Assembly (NCBI RefSeq): GCF_947497935.1
Contig: NZ_CANMIO010000001.1
Location: forward strand, 248,001 to 312,000
Direction: 5' to 3'
DNA: 64,000 nt
DNA from: an uncultured Shewanella sp.
Lineage (GTDB): Bacteria > Pseudomonadota > Gammaproteobacteria > Enterobacterales > Shewanellaceae
Shown here piece after piece: positions 1-9,156 of this stretch. Numbering within the stretch: the first letter of the stretch is position 1; the number at the start of each line of letters is the position of its first letter. The notes under the pieces are model-generated. The model was given only the letters and a program-made list of their open reading frames with translations, did no database searches and had not been told where the DNA came from. The translations under genes and the position numbers were made by a program.

Positions 1-57
1 GGCAATTTCACTATGCTGCTCCGGCAGCATTTTGCCCCTGGTCGGGTAACTGCTTAA
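1..57 (+). CDS. possible C-terminal end of a truncated gene
   Basis: Reading frame 1 is open from the window edge to a TAA at 55-57 and would encode 18 residues ending in APGRVTA. The stop lies 53 bases before the chemoreceptor start, a normal intergenic distance. The fragment is too short to assign a family, and it could be a chance open stretch. Confidence 0.3.
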   Translation, partial: GNFTMLLRQHFAPGRVTA

Positions 58-110
58 GATCTCTTTTGTTTTCATGATTCCATTAATACTCGTGGAGAAC
101 AGGAATTAGT

Positions 111-1832
111 ATGTCTGTATCAATAGATCAATTAGGCCATGACGAGATCCGCCAATCCAATTTGGCGCAGTCGAGCTTTACTTCAGTTTTTAAATCGGTT
201 CGGTTTCAACTTAAATTTATAGTATTTCTAACCGTAATATCATTTTTATTCTTGGGCTATAAAGGCATAACGGGCATGCAAGATGCCGGAGAGTCGATAG
301 GCGAGCTGCATGCCGAAGGTATGCAGCATAGTATTCGCGCAGGTAAAGTTCTTAATGAATTAGCGACAGCACGTAGTGAGCTGCTATTGGCATTTCAGCA
401 TGATCCAAGTAGTCAATTTTCTGAAATGCATAACCATCCTCTCACGCAGCATATTAGCCAAGCACAAATGGCTATCGCCATGCTGCATGACATCATCGAT
501 AATGAGATCTTAGGGGCGAAATTAGATAATGCTGAACGTCTGCAAGTGAATCGATTAAAGAGCCAGCTCGACAGTGTTGTCGCTCAGGGATTTAATCCAA
601 CTATAGATGCGCTCAAACGAGGAGAGTATGAAGCAGCAAACCGAGTCTTGCTGACAAAGATTAACCCTATGTTTAAGAATATTACTGCTGAGGCGCAATC
701 ATTCTTAGATCTACAAGTCGTTGGAGGCGAAGAGAGCTTCAAGCGTTTTAATCAAGATATGCAGGTTTACATAACACTTGTGGCGCTCTTCTCTATCGTC
801 AGCATGTTGGTTATTTCGATTAGCTCGACTTTGATCGTTCGCCGTATGGGTAAGGCAATGACAGAGCTGGAAACGACAGCCGTCGATATTGCTAATGGCG
901 ATCTCACTAAGCGAATCGAGATCGGTGGTGATGACGAATTCTCGCATATTGCTAACTATGTAAATCAAATTGCCGCGAGGTTTCAACATGCGGTGCAAAA
1001 CACTCATGAGTCTACCGCTCGCTTAGCCAGCGCAGCCGAAGAGAACTCAGTGGTCGCGACCCAAGCTGTGCATAATGTTATTGAACAGCAGCAACAGACT
1101 CAGCAAATAGCAGCGGCTATTCAGCAGTTTACCATAGCGGTACGTGATGTTGCACAAAGCGCAGAGTCTGCAGCGAGTACATCTGAGGACGCAAATAATG
1201 CGGCGCATCAGGGCCAAGTCGTGGTAGGTGAGAGCATCGAGGTGATAGAGACCTTATCTACCGAGATGGATGGCGCGACAGAGGCGATGCAAGTGTTGTC
1301 TAAATCGTCAGATGATATTGGCAGTGTCGTCGATGTCATTCAAGGGATCTCGGAGCAGACTAACCTGCTCGCGCTTAATGCTGCCATCGAAGCGGCACGT
1401 GCGGGTGAGCAAGGCCGGGGCTTTGCGGTTGTCGCCGATGAAGTGCGGGGACTTGCTAAGCGAACCCAAGACTCGACAGAGGAGATCCAGAAGATGATCC
1501 AACGTCTGCAGCAAGGAGCGCGTGACGCTATGTTGATGATGCAACGCGGCACTGAACAGGCGAAATTGAGCGTGGATAAGTCACAGCAAGCCGGTGCAGC
1601 CTTAGTGCAGATCATGGCGAGTATCGAGCAGATTAATCAGTTAAATATTCAGATAGCGACGGCATCGGAAGAGCAGAGCTTAGTAACAGAAGAGATCAAT
1701 CGCAATATCATCAATATCAGTGATATTTCCGATCAGACCGCGGCAGGGGCCGAGCAGGCTCAAGCGGCGACGCTTGAATTAGCTAGCCTTGCTGAAAACA
1801 TGCAGCAAGAGATCACTTATTATCGAGTCTAA
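111..1832 (+). CDS. methyl-accepting chemotaxis protein
   Basis: This is a membrane chemoreceptor that relays a periplasmic signal to CheA/CheW. A short cytoplasmic N-terminus precedes TM1 (about 35-50). A helical periplasmic ligand domain runs to about 218, TM2 covers about 219-242, HAMP about 243-295, and the long coiled-coil signalling domain fills the rest. The conserved hairpin tip lies at about 412-448 ([19 protein letters not shown]), which is typical of functional receptors. The sensor part looks like a four-helix bundle, so the ligand cannot be predicted. The protein ends without a CheR-binding pentapeptide. AGGA lies about 7 bases before the ATG. It appears monocistronic, with a bidirectional terminator just downstream. 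Confidence 0.93.
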   Translation: MSVSIDQLGHDEIRQSNLAQSSFTSVFKSVRFQLKFIVFLTVISFLFLGYKGITGMQDAGESIGELHAEGMQHSIRAGKVLNELATARSELLLAFQHDPSSQFSEMHNHPLTQHISQAQMAIAMLHDIIDNEILGAKLDNAERLQVNRLKSQLDSVVAQGFNPTIDALKRGEYEAANRVLLTKINPMFKNITAEAQSFLDLQVVGGEESFKRFNQDMQVYITLVALFSIVSMLVISISSTLIVRRMGKAMTELETTAVDIANGDLTKRIEIGGDDEFSHIANYVNQIAARFQHAVQNTHESTARLASAAEENSVVATQAVHNVIEQQQQTQQIAAAIQQFTIAVRDVAQSAESAASTSEDANNAAHQGQVVVGESIEVIETLSTEMDGATEAMQVLSKSSDDIGSVVDVIQGISEQTNLLALNAAIEAARAGEQGRGFAVVADEVRGLAKRTQDSTEEIQKMIQRLQQGARDAMLMMQRGTEQAKLSVDKSQQAGAALVQIMASIEQINQLNIQIATASEEQSLVTEEINRNIINISDISDQTAAGAEQAQAATLELASLAENMQQEITYYRV

Positions 1833-1861
1833 TACGATTTAAGTATAAAATTTGAGATAAC

Positions 1862-1891
1862 AAAAAGGGCTGTCGATGACAGCCCTTTTTT
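1862..1891. terminator. bidirectional rho-independent terminator
   Basis: An 8-bp GC-rich stem (GGGCTGTC at 1867-1874, GACAGCCC at 1878-1885) has a 3-base loop. It is flanked by an A-run on one side and a T-run on the other, so it can terminate both the chemoreceptor and the convergent valS transcript. Confidence 0.85.
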
Positions 1892-1896
1892 ATTGT

Positions 1897-1919
1897 CTCG
1901 CTTCCATGATGGAAGCGAG
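1897..1919. repeat. 9-bp perfect inverted repeat between convergent genes
   Basis: CTCGCTTCC (1897-1905) and GGAAGCGAG (1911-1919) flank a 5-base loop, immediately after the bidirectional terminator and before the valS stop. It has no adjoining T-run in either direction. It may stabilise the valS mRNA 3' end or assist termination. Confidence 0.5.
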
Positions 1920-1938
1920 TTTTCAAACTAACGTTATA

Positions 1939-4854
1939 TTAGCCTTCTAGCTTTGCAAGCTCAGCTTTTTGCTCAGTTAGCTTATCCATATCACGCTGGT
2001 ATTCGGCTTGCTTGGCACGCTCTTTTTCAATCACGGCAGCAGGGGCTTTAGCAACGAAACCTTGGTTAGATAGCTTACCTTCGATACGCTTGTATTCGCC
2101 AGCAGCTTTCTCAAGTAACTTGTCGATACGCGCCACTTCTTTAGCGACGTCGATTAGACCTGCCATTGGGATCAATAGCTCCATGTTGCCTACAAGTTGT
2201 GTAGTCGACATTGGCGCAGTTTCACCGTCAGCTAGAATCGTCATAGACTCAAGTTTAGCTAGGGTCTTGAAGAAGGTTTGGTTGGCCTCTAAACGAGCCT
2301 TATCTTGCTCGCTCACACCACGTAGAAGTGCGTTTAGCGGCTTAGAAGGCGCGATGTTTAGCTCTGCACGGATGTTACGAACCGCAACAATCACTTGCTT
2401 AACCCACTCAAGATCTTCCATCGCTGCTGCATCAACTTTGTCAGCTTGATACTCTGGGAATGGAGCTAGCATCAGGCTATCGCCTTCAACACCAGCAAGC
2501 GGCTTAACGCGCTGCCAGATAGTCTCAGTTAGGTATGGCATGATTGGGTGCATTAAACGCTGCATCTGCTCAAGTACGTTAACCAAAGTATGGCGAGTAC
2601 CACGAAGCTGGGCTTCGGTGCCACTTTGCATTACAGGCTTAGTCAGCTCTAAGTACCAGTCACAGAACTGGTTCCAAGTGAACTCGTAAATCGTGTTAGC
2701 AGCTAGGTCGAAACGGTAGTTCGCCATGTGCTCGTCAAAAGATTTAACGGTTTCATTGAACAGGCCAATGATCCAGCGATCTGCAATCGATAGCTCCATT
2801 GCGCCTGGCTTGCCGTCAACAAGAAGCTGCCCACAATCTAATGCTTCACCAATTGCATCATCGTTTGCATCATCAGTTTGCACTTCTGTGTTCATCAACA
2901 CGTAACGTGATGCGTTCCAGATCTTGTTACAGAAACTACGGTAACCATCAAGACGCTTCATGTCCCAGTTAATGTCACGGCCAGTTGATGCCATAGATGC
3001 TAGGGTAAAGCGCAGTGCGTCAGTACCGTGTGGCTCGATGCCGTCGGCAAACTCTTTACGGGTGCTCTTCTCAATCTTAGCCGCAAGCTGGGGTTGCATC
3101 ATGTTGCCAGTACGCTTTTCAACTAAAGACTCAAGATCGATACCGTCAATCATGTCTAGTGGGTCAAGTACGTTACCCTTAGACTTAGACATCTTGTTAC
3201 CGGCTTCATCACGGATAAGGCCTGTGACATAAACCGTCTTGAACGGAACTTGTGGCTTGCCATTTTCATCTTTGATGAAGTGCATGGTCATCATGATCAT
3301 ACGGGCAACCCAGAAGAAAATGATGTCAAAGCCAGTTACCAACACATCTGTTGGGTGGAAAGCTTTAAGCTCAGCTGTATCTTCTGGCCAGCCTAGTGTA
3401 GAGAATGTCCACAATGCAGAGCTGAACCAAGTATCAAGTACGTCGGCGTCTTGGCGTAGAACTACTGAGTCATCAAGTTTGTGTTTAGCACGTACTTCAG
3501 CTTCATCGCGGCCAACATACACTTTACCGGCTTCATCGTACCAAGCTGGGATACGGTGACCCCACCAAAGCTGACGTGAAATACACCAGTCTTGAATATC
3601 GCGCATCCAAGAGTTGTACATGTTCTCGTATTGCTGAGGTACAAACTTGATATCGCCGTTTTCAACAGCTTCCATAGCGGTCTTAGCCATAGGCGCAACA
3701 GCTACATACCACTGGTCTGTTAATAGTGGCTCGATAACAACGCCAGAGCGGTCACCGTAAGGGACTTTCAATGCGTGTGGATCGATTTTGCCAAGTAGGC
3801 CCAGTGTTTCAAATTCTTCAACGATAGCGCTACGTGCTTTGAAGCGATCAAGACCGGCATAACGCTCTGGTAAGCTATTATCTAAATCGTTGTTTGCAGT
3901 ACCATCGGTATTAACTACTTCAGCGCTTGAACGGATCGCCGCGTCGATAGTTAGGATGTTGTACATAGGTAGCTCGTGACGCTTACCGACTTCATAGTCG
4001 TTAAAGTCGTGCGCAGGAGTGATCTTCACACAACCTGTACCGAATTCCATGTCCACATAATCGTCAGCAACGATTGGGATAAGACGGTTTACGATTGGTA
4101 GAAGAATAAACTTACCAATGAGTGATTGGTAACGTTCATCTTCTGGGTGAACCGCAACAGCGCTGTCACCAAGCATGGTTTCAGGACGCGTGGTCGCTAC
4201 TTCTAGGTAATCTTTACCGTCAGCTGTTAAAGCGCCATCGGCTAGCGGGTAGCGGAAGTGCCACATGCTGCCTTGCTTTTCTTTGTTCTCAACTTCTAAG
4301 TCAGAGATAGCCGTGTGAAGGGTTGGATCCCAGTTCACAAGGCGCTTACCACGGTAGATAAGGTCGTCTTCGTAAAGGCGTACAAATACTTCTTGTACGG
4401 CGTCAGACATACCTTCGTCCATAGTGAAACGCTCACGGTCCCAATCTACAGAAGCGCCAAGACGACGTAGCTGTTTGGTGATAGTGCCACCCGACTGTGC
4501 TTTCCAGTCCCAGATACGGTCGATAAAGTTTTCACGGCCAAGATCGTGACGGCTTAAACCTTCTTCAGCAGCGACTTTACGCTCAACCAGCATCTGAGTT
4601 GCGATACCTGCGTGGTCAGTACCGACCTGCCAAAGGGTGTTTTTACCCTTCATACGCTGGTAACGGGTCAAGGTATCCATGATGGTATCTTGGAAGGCGT
4701 GGCCCATGTGCAAGCTACCCGTCACGTTTGGTGGCGGGATCATGATGCAATAGTTGCCTTGAGACTCATCGCCGTGTGGCTTGAAGTAACCTTTCTCTTC
4801 CCAGTTTTGGTAAAGAGACTGTTCTATAGACTGCGGGTTATATGTTTTTTCCAT
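1939..4854 (-). CDS. valS: valine--tRNA ligase
   Basis: This class I aminoacyl-tRNA synthetase charges tRNA-Val in the cytoplasm. The HIGH motif appears as HMGH (residues 49-52, after PPPNVTGSL) and the KMSKS motif at about 554-558. At 971 residues it is slightly longer than the E. coli enzyme. It carries an internal editing domain and ends in a charged coiled coil rich in Lys/Glu, as ValRS proteins do. The ATG is 20 bases from the holC stop, so valS probably shares the holC transcript. No strong Shine-Dalgarno sequence is visible before the ATG. Confidence 0.97.
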   Translation of the reverse strand: MEKTYNPQSIEQSLYQNWEEKGYFKPHGDESQGNYCIMIPPPNVTGSLHMGHAFQDTIMDTLTRYQRMKGKNTLWQVGTDHAGIATQMLVERKVAAEEGLSRHDLGRENFIDRIWDWKAQSGGTITKQLRRLGASVDWDRERFTMDEGMSDAVQEVFVRLYEDDLIYRGKRLVNWDPTLHTAISDLEVENKEKQGSMWHFRYPLADGALTADGKDYLEVATTRPETMLGDSAVAVHPEDERYQSLIGKFILLPIVNRLIPIVADDYVDMEFGTGCVKITPAHDFNDYEVGKRHELPMYNILTIDAAIRSSAEVVNTDGTANNDLDNSLPERYAGLDRFKARSAIVEEFETLGLLGKIDPHALKVPYGDRSGVVIEPLLTDQWYVAVAPMAKTAMEAVENGDIKFVPQQYENMYNSWMRDIQDWCISRQLWWGHRIPAWYDEAGKVYVGRDEAEVRAKHKLDDSVVLRQDADVLDTWFSSALWTFSTLGWPEDTAELKAFHPTDVLVTGFDIIFFWVARMIMMTMHFIKDENGKPQVPFKTVYVTGLIRDEAGNKMSKSKGNVLDPLDMIDGIDLESLVEKRTGNMMQPQLAAKIEKSTRKEFADGIEPHGTDALRFTLASMASTGRDINWDMKRLDGYRSFCNKIWNASRYVLMNTEVQTDDANDDAIGEALDCGQLLVDGKPGAMELSIADRWIIGLFNETVKSFDEHMANYRFDLAANTIYEFTWNQFCDWYLELTKPVMQSGTEAQLRGTRHTLVNVLEQMQRLMHPIMPYLTETIWQRVKPLAGVEGDSLMLAPFPEYQADKVDAAAMEDLEWVKQVIVAVRNIRAELNIAPSKPLNALLRGVSEQDKARLEANQTFFKTLAKLESMTILADGETAPMSTTQLVGNMELLIPMAGLIDVAKEVARIDKLLEKAAGEYKRIEGKLSNQGFVAKAPAAVIEKERAKQAEYQRDMDKLTEQKAELAKLEG

Positions 4855-4874
4855 GGGAGCGTGTTTATCTCAAA

Positions 4875-5366
4875 CTAAAAATGAATAGGTTGTGTTGCTA
4901 TATCTTGGGTGGTTAACGCTATCCCAAGTGCGCGATACTGTCTGTAGCGATCGCGAGCAATCGCTTTATGGCTATCGTCGTTAGCAACGAAATCGATAAT
5001 CTGTCCAAAGTTTACCGCAAATTGCGGTACTTGGTCTGCAAGATTAATCAGAAGATGACGATTTTTGTTGGCACCAAGTCTATCAAAGCCAATTTCTACT
5101 GGCGCGCCGCCTAACGGGCCTTCACCTTTAAGGTTGTGAGGCACGAAAGATTGTGGCTCAAATTGCCAAAGTAATTCGTCAATCGCGTAAGCTTGCTGCT
5201 GGTCTTGGCAATGAATGTAGACTAACTCTTGTCGAGTAAAGGCCCGCTCGGCGAGTTGGCAGGCAAGAAAATACACTTGCTCAAGCGCCGATTTGGGCGC
5301 ATTAGATGCCTGAAGAGCATCTTTTGGCATCAGATAAAACTGAGCCTGAGTCTGACTTGGCGACAT
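4875..5366 (-). CDS. holC: DNA polymerase III chi subunit
   Basis: This 163-residue protein belongs to the HolC family, the clamp-loader accessory that links the replisome to single-stranded-DNA-binding protein. Conserved features include the FYLMPKDA start, the YIHCQDQQQA segment, an LLWQFEPQSFVPHNL stretch and a GFDRLG motif before the C-terminal strand. It is immediately upstream of valS, an arrangement shared with E. coli. In E. coli pepA lies directly before holC, but here the next gene upstream is an unrelated metallophosphoesterase and pepA is about 17 kb away. Confidence 0.93.
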   Translation of the reverse strand: MSPSQTQAQFYLMPKDALQASNAPKSALEQVYFLACQLAERAFTRQELVYIHCQDQQQAYAIDELLWQFEPQSFVPHNLKGEGPLGGAPVEIGFDRLGANKNRHLLINLADQVPQFAVNFGQIIDFVANDDSHKAIARDRYRQYRALGIALTTQDIATQPIHF

Positions 5367-5558
5367 GCTTAAAACCTGCTTGAAGACCCGCTCGAAGTGA
5401 TAGTTGGCTATAGCTTCGGCTTTTGGCTGACGAAAGAGAGGATTTTACACTAAAAGTCGCTCAGAGATCAGCCTCTAATCGATTTATCTGCAGTAATTGC
5501 GGTAATTAATGTATTACCATTTCTTAGTAATTGATTTTTAATTTAAACATGTAAAGTG

Positions 5559-5601
5559 ATGGTCGATTTATATTGCTTATTACGCAATATAAATCGACCA
5601 T
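5559..5601. repeat. perfect 18-bp inverted repeat with 7-base loop
   Basis: Arms at 5559-5576 and 5584-5601 are exactly complementary (ATGGTCGATTTATATTGC and its reverse complement) around TTATTAC. The hairpin lies between holC and the 3' end of the metallophosphoesterase gene. It is AT-rich and lacks a T-run, so it is not a classical terminator. It could be an mRNA-stabilising hairpin or a mobile-repeat remnant. Confidence 0.75.
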
Positions 5602-5632
5602 TTCCTGGTGCGGAATGAGCAAGATTTAAGCT

Positions 5633-8197
5633 TTAATTGTCCTTGTATTGCAGTGATATGGCGGCACCTGCAAACTCTGGGTTGGCTCTGACATGGATAT
5701 AATGCCAACCCACTGAAGCCGAAGGGATGATGACGAGCTCCTTGTTGGTGTTGTCACTGGAACTGTGATCCCAGCTTTGAGAGTTTGGTCTGTCATCGAA
5801 GCGGTGAAGCATATCGGCATTACCGGTTCCGTGCTCTACTCGGATTTCGATGGTTTTACCGGCATCTTCACTACGAACTAAGTGAGATAATTGAATCTGT
5901 CGATTCTCTTGCGTGGTTGCTAAGCAGTATGTTTTATTAGCCTCTAACCTGCCCCCTGAGATTGGAGAAGCACCTTTGCTACAAACATCTTCAACACTGG
6001 ATATCGTCACATTTGCTGCGTCTTGATTACGTTTACCTTGAGCATCCGTGACAGTGAGTACCGCAGTGTAGTTGCCAACAGATGCGTATTGGTGAACAGG
6101 GTTGGTATCTTGACTCTGGCTGCCATCGCCAAAGTCCCAAGAGTAATGGCTAATATTGCCATCGGGATCGTAAGAACCATCGCTATTAAATTGGATATTC
6201 TCGTTAATCATTGCCGTATAGGGGCCATTAGCATCAGGGAGTGGCGCTGCATTGCCATCGACTTGATAATCAGCAGTTAACTGGACATCACTAAAGTCGT
6301 TATAGCCTCTTAACATGACGTGATAAATCCCTGCTATCGCTTCAGCAAAGATACATTCCTCTTTGTTGCCAGCTTTGTACGGGCGGCAATCAAAGTCTGA
6401 GAGGTTAGGCTCTTGTGCGATGCGAACATAGAGATCCGCATCTCCTGTGCCACCTTGAGTCTTGATGCTCACAGAGCTCGCATCATTAGGCACTTCAAAG
6501 GTGAAGTGGCTGTCTTCTCTTTGCTTGCCTGACACGGTTTTAACAACGCCTTTCTCTAGTACTGTGTCGGCTCCCCCTGACACTTCAACTAAGACATCGG
6601 TTTGGCTAACTGCGCCGTGATTATCAGTTACGGTTAGGGTCGCTGTGTATTTCCCTGCTGTCGTATAGGCGTATTTAGGGTTCGCAAGGCTGCTAGTATT
6701 GCCATCGCCAAAATACCAAGAATAACTGGTTATTTGGCCATCAGGATCCATCGAGCCATCACTACTAAAGCTAATTTCTTCATCGCTCGAGCCAGTATAC
6801 GGGCCATTAGCTATAGCAATTGGTAATTCATTGGGTTGGTTATTGTCACCGCTGTGGCTAATAGTAAAGTAATCAACCAAATCGCCTTGAGGGCCAATCA
6901 CGTTCATAGTTAACACTTTGTCATTGATATCAAGCACCATAGAGCCTCGTCCACCATAAATGTAATCAGTTGGGTGACGCTTGCCTGAGGTGATATCGTC
7001 TTCGGTGACGACTCTTGCATAACCGCTGCCGCCACCCGAGCCTGAGCCATGGGTAATATAGACGGTACCAGAGTTAGCAGCTCCAGCTTCTTTTATGTAA
7101 GCTCCATCGCCATCAAGTCGTCCATCGCCTGAATTAATTTGATGTTCGCTTGAGCGGAAGCTATCTGATTTACCATAATGGCCATTGATTAAGGTGGAGC
7201 GAGTGTAAAAGTGGTTGTGTCCAGACATCACCAGATCAACGCCATGTTCTTCTAAGATTGGACTGAAGTTTTCTCGCATTTTGATCATGTTATATTCAGT
7301 ATCGGAGTCATGACCGCTTTTGCCATATACAGGGTGGTGAAATACTGCAATGACCCACTCAGCATCTGTGCTTGCTAAGTCTTCTTTTAACCACTCATCC
7401 ATAGGGCCTGTTAATTCATAGTGCTCTCTATCACTTGAGTTGAGTACCACTACATGTATATTTCCGTAATCAAATGAGAAGTAGGCTTCTTGGCCAGAGG
7501 CAACCCCGCCAGCCTCGGCATTTTTGGGCATACTAAATAGATCGTAATAGCCACCTGTGCCGGTTTCTACTTTGGCGGTACGATTATCATGGTTGCCCAT
7601 TACTGGCCATAAAGGAGATTGTTTGAGCATCTTAGGGTACTGATTAAAAACCGCATTTTGATACTCTTCGATGGTTCCATCGTTGTAGGCGTTATCGCCA
7701 AGCATCATCCAAAAGTCTGTGTATGCCCCTTTACTATATTGATAGTAGCCATCGCGAACAATTCTCTGTCCGTCTGTTGTCGGGTCGGTCCCGGCGCGCC
7801 CTGGATCGCCTAGAATCCAAATTCGAGTGGGGGTGGCGCTGCCTTGGATTGGAGAGGTTTCAAAGAAGGTCTCTGAATTATCTCCTGACAACACATTGTC
7901 TTGGTCTCCTACTGCATAGTAGTAACGAGTTAAGGGGGAGAGGTTATCAAGTTCGACGATATGAGTGGTGGTTAATTCAGAACTAGTGATGGTTTGATTA
8001 AGCGCATTTAATTGGGTTCCGAAGTGAACTTGGCTGGTTGAAGGTTCATCGGTATCCCACCTAATTATCATACTGGAGTCGGTGCCGAGCTGAATATAGG
8101 GCCCACGAGTAATCTCAGTTGCCGCTACGGGGAGTGTCGCTAACCCTAGTGTTAGCAAGGCGGTTATTTTTAGTTTTGTATGAAGATGATGTCTCAT
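5633..8197 (-). CDS. secreted purple-acid-phosphatase-like metallophosphoesterase with PKD and PPC domains
   Basis: This is a predicted exported phosphoesterase. A signal peptide (about 1-26, VAA cleavage) is followed by an FN3-like purple acid phosphatase N-domain (about 30-115). The calcineurin-like catalytic domain shows GDPG (D131), GDNAY (D168, Y171), GNHD (201-204), HH (287-288) and GHNH (326-329), so all metal-ligand motifs are present. Then come PKD domain 1 (about 453-543), a PPC-like domain (about 543-647), PKD 2 (about 647-735) and a second PPC-like domain to the end. PKD and PPC modules are common on secreted marine enzymes and may bind substrate or surfaces. AGGAGG sits 5 bases before the ATG, giving a confident start. 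It is divergent from a small secreted beta-sandwich gene. The substrate is unknown. Confidence 0.88.
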   Translation of the reverse strand: MRHHLHTKLKITALLTLGLATLPVAATEITRGPYIQLGTDSSMIIRWDTDEPSTSQVHFGTQLNALNQTITSSELTTTHIVELDNLSPLTRYYYAVGDQDNVLSGDNSETFFETSPIQGSATPTRIWILGDPGRAGTDPTTDGQRIVRDGYYQYSKGAYTDFWMMLGDNAYNDGTIEEYQNAVFNQYPKMLKQSPLWPVMGNHDNRTAKVETGTGGYYDLFSMPKNAEAGGVASGQEAYFSFDYGNIHVVVLNSSDREHYELTGPMDEWLKEDLASTDAEWVIAVFHHPVYGKSGHDSDTEYNMIKMRENFSPILEEHGVDLVMSGHNHFYTRSTLINGHYGKSDSFRSSEHQINSGDGRLDGDGAYIKEAGAANSGTVYITHGSGSGGGSGYARVVTEDDITSGKRHPTDYIYGGRGSMVLDINDKVLTMNVIGPQGDLVDYFTISHSGDNNQPNELPIAIANGPYTGSSDEEISFSSDGSMDPDGQITSYSWYFGDGNTSSLANPKYAYTTAGKYTATLTVTDNHGAVSQTDVLVEVSGGADTVLEKGVVKTVSGKQREDSHFTFEVPNDASSVSIKTQGGTGDADLYVRIAQEPNLSDFDCRPYKAGNKEECIFAEAIAGIYHVMLRGYNDFSDVQLTADYQVDGNAAPLPDANGPYTAMINENIQFNSDGSYDPDGNISHYSWDFGDGSQSQDTNPVHQYASVGNYTAVLTVTDAQGKRNQDAANVTISSVEDVCSKGASPISGGRLEANKTYCLATTQENRQIQLSHLVRSEDAGKTIEIRVEHGTGNADMLHRFDDRPNSQSWDHSSSDNTNKELVIIPSASVGWHYIHVRANPEFAGAAISLQYKDN

Positions 8198-8563
8198 AGT
8201 TTCCTCCTAATTAAATAGGGCATGTGGTGTTATTTTTCTTATCCTTTAACGCTGGATAGAATGATTCATTCTTACTAGTTAAATTCATGCCCTTTAGTCG
8301 CTAGTTTGCGCTAGCGCATTCACTTGTTAATAAATGAATGCTCGAATAACTATTAACCACTTTTCGTTTTTAAAATGGTAGCCTTGCTAGCTGATATAAC
8401 CTGATGAAGGCTGATTTTTGCTGATGAATTAAGTGTTTAGTCTCATCTTTATGAATGCTTGATTGCATATTGGTGCATTTGTCAGCAGGAGGTATTTGAA
8501 AGACTTATTCAGGATTGATACCTTGAGAGAACAATAATAACAAGGTTCACTAGGTAGGTAGCT
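8198..8563. other. 366-bp divergent regulatory region
   Basis: This intergenic region separates the metallophosphoesterase from the beta-sandwich gene. It holds a perfect 12-bp palindrome (TGCGCTAGCGCA, 8307-8318), a short GAATGA-T-TCATTC inverted repeat, a CATTCA/TGAATG inverted repeat, and four helically phased CTGAT repeats listed separately. No RNA gene is apparent. Confidence 0.6.
8391..8425 (+). promoter_or_regulatory. four CTGAT direct repeats at exact 10-bp spacing; candidate regulator site
   Basis: CTGAT occurs at 8391, 8401, 8411 and 8421, one helical turn apart. Tandem direct repeats with 10-11 bp period are the usual target architecture of OmpR/PhoB-type winged-helix regulators. 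The gene at 9157-11250 encodes a membrane-bound regulator of that DNA-binding class. Assigning the site to that regulator is an inference. Confidence 0.5.
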
Positions 8564-9139
8564 ATGGTCAGAGTGATGCTGAGAAGAACACTTTTTATGA
8601 TGCTCTATATGTTTTTCGGACAATCCTGTATGGCCTCAGAAATCATTTCCCCTGGCAGTGAGTGGCGTTATTTTGATGGTGCGGATATATCTGCTACTTG
8701 GTTCCTTGCAGATTTTGATGATAGCCACTGGCCAGTTGGCCCAGCACAATTGGGTTATGGTGAGGGCGATGAAGCCACAATTACCGATTTTGGTCCAAAC
8801 CAAGCAGATAAATATCCTGTTCAATATTTCCGGATTAACTTTTTCCAGAGAGAAGTGACAACCGATAAGGTCGTACTTAGATTGCTGGTCGATGATGGAG
8901 CGAGAGTATATTTAAATGGAGAGGTTATCTTTGAGGTAAACCTAAGCTCGAGTAATAAAGCACAGCAGTTAGCAGACAATTCATTAATTGAACATGTGTG
9001 GATAGAGGCTCAATTAAATGATATTAAGCTGAATCAAGGAGATAATATCTTGGCTGTTTCAGTGCATCAACTCAGTCACAAAAGCTCGGATTTAAGTTTT
9101 GATCTCGCGTTGGTCAGTGGCATCAGCTCTGGGCAATGA
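8564..9139 (+). CDS. small secreted beta-sandwich (phosphoesterase-accessory-like) protein
   Basis: A 191-residue protein with an N-terminal signal peptide (hydrophobic to about residue 24, CMAS before the mature EII). The mature part resembles a galactose-binding-like domain often fused to the front of secreted metallophosphoesterases. Matching features are the WRYFDG start, FDDSHWPVGPAQLGYGEGD, a KYPVQYFR segment and a VDDGARVYLNGE hairpin. No catalytic residues are recognisable. It is transcribed divergently from a secreted metallophosphoesterase that lacks this domain, which suggests a functional pair. ATG at 8564 or 8576 is possible; neither has a strong ribosome binding site. The family assignment is from remembered resemblance only. 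Confidence 0.7.
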   Translation: MVRVMLRRTLFMMLYMFFGQSCMASEIISPGSEWRYFDGADISATWFLADFDDSHWPVGPAQLGYGEGDEATITDFGPNQADKYPVQYFRINFFQREVTTDKVVLRLLVDDGARVYLNGEVIFEVNLSSSNKAQQLADNSLIEHVWIEAQLNDIKLNQGDNILAVSVHQLSHKSSDLSFDLALVSGISSGQ

Positions 9140-9156
9140 ACCCAAGTGCTAACTAA

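Noticed and set aside
1897..1919. hairpin considered as a second valS terminator
   Set aside because: No T-run follows in either direction; kept only as an inverted repeat.
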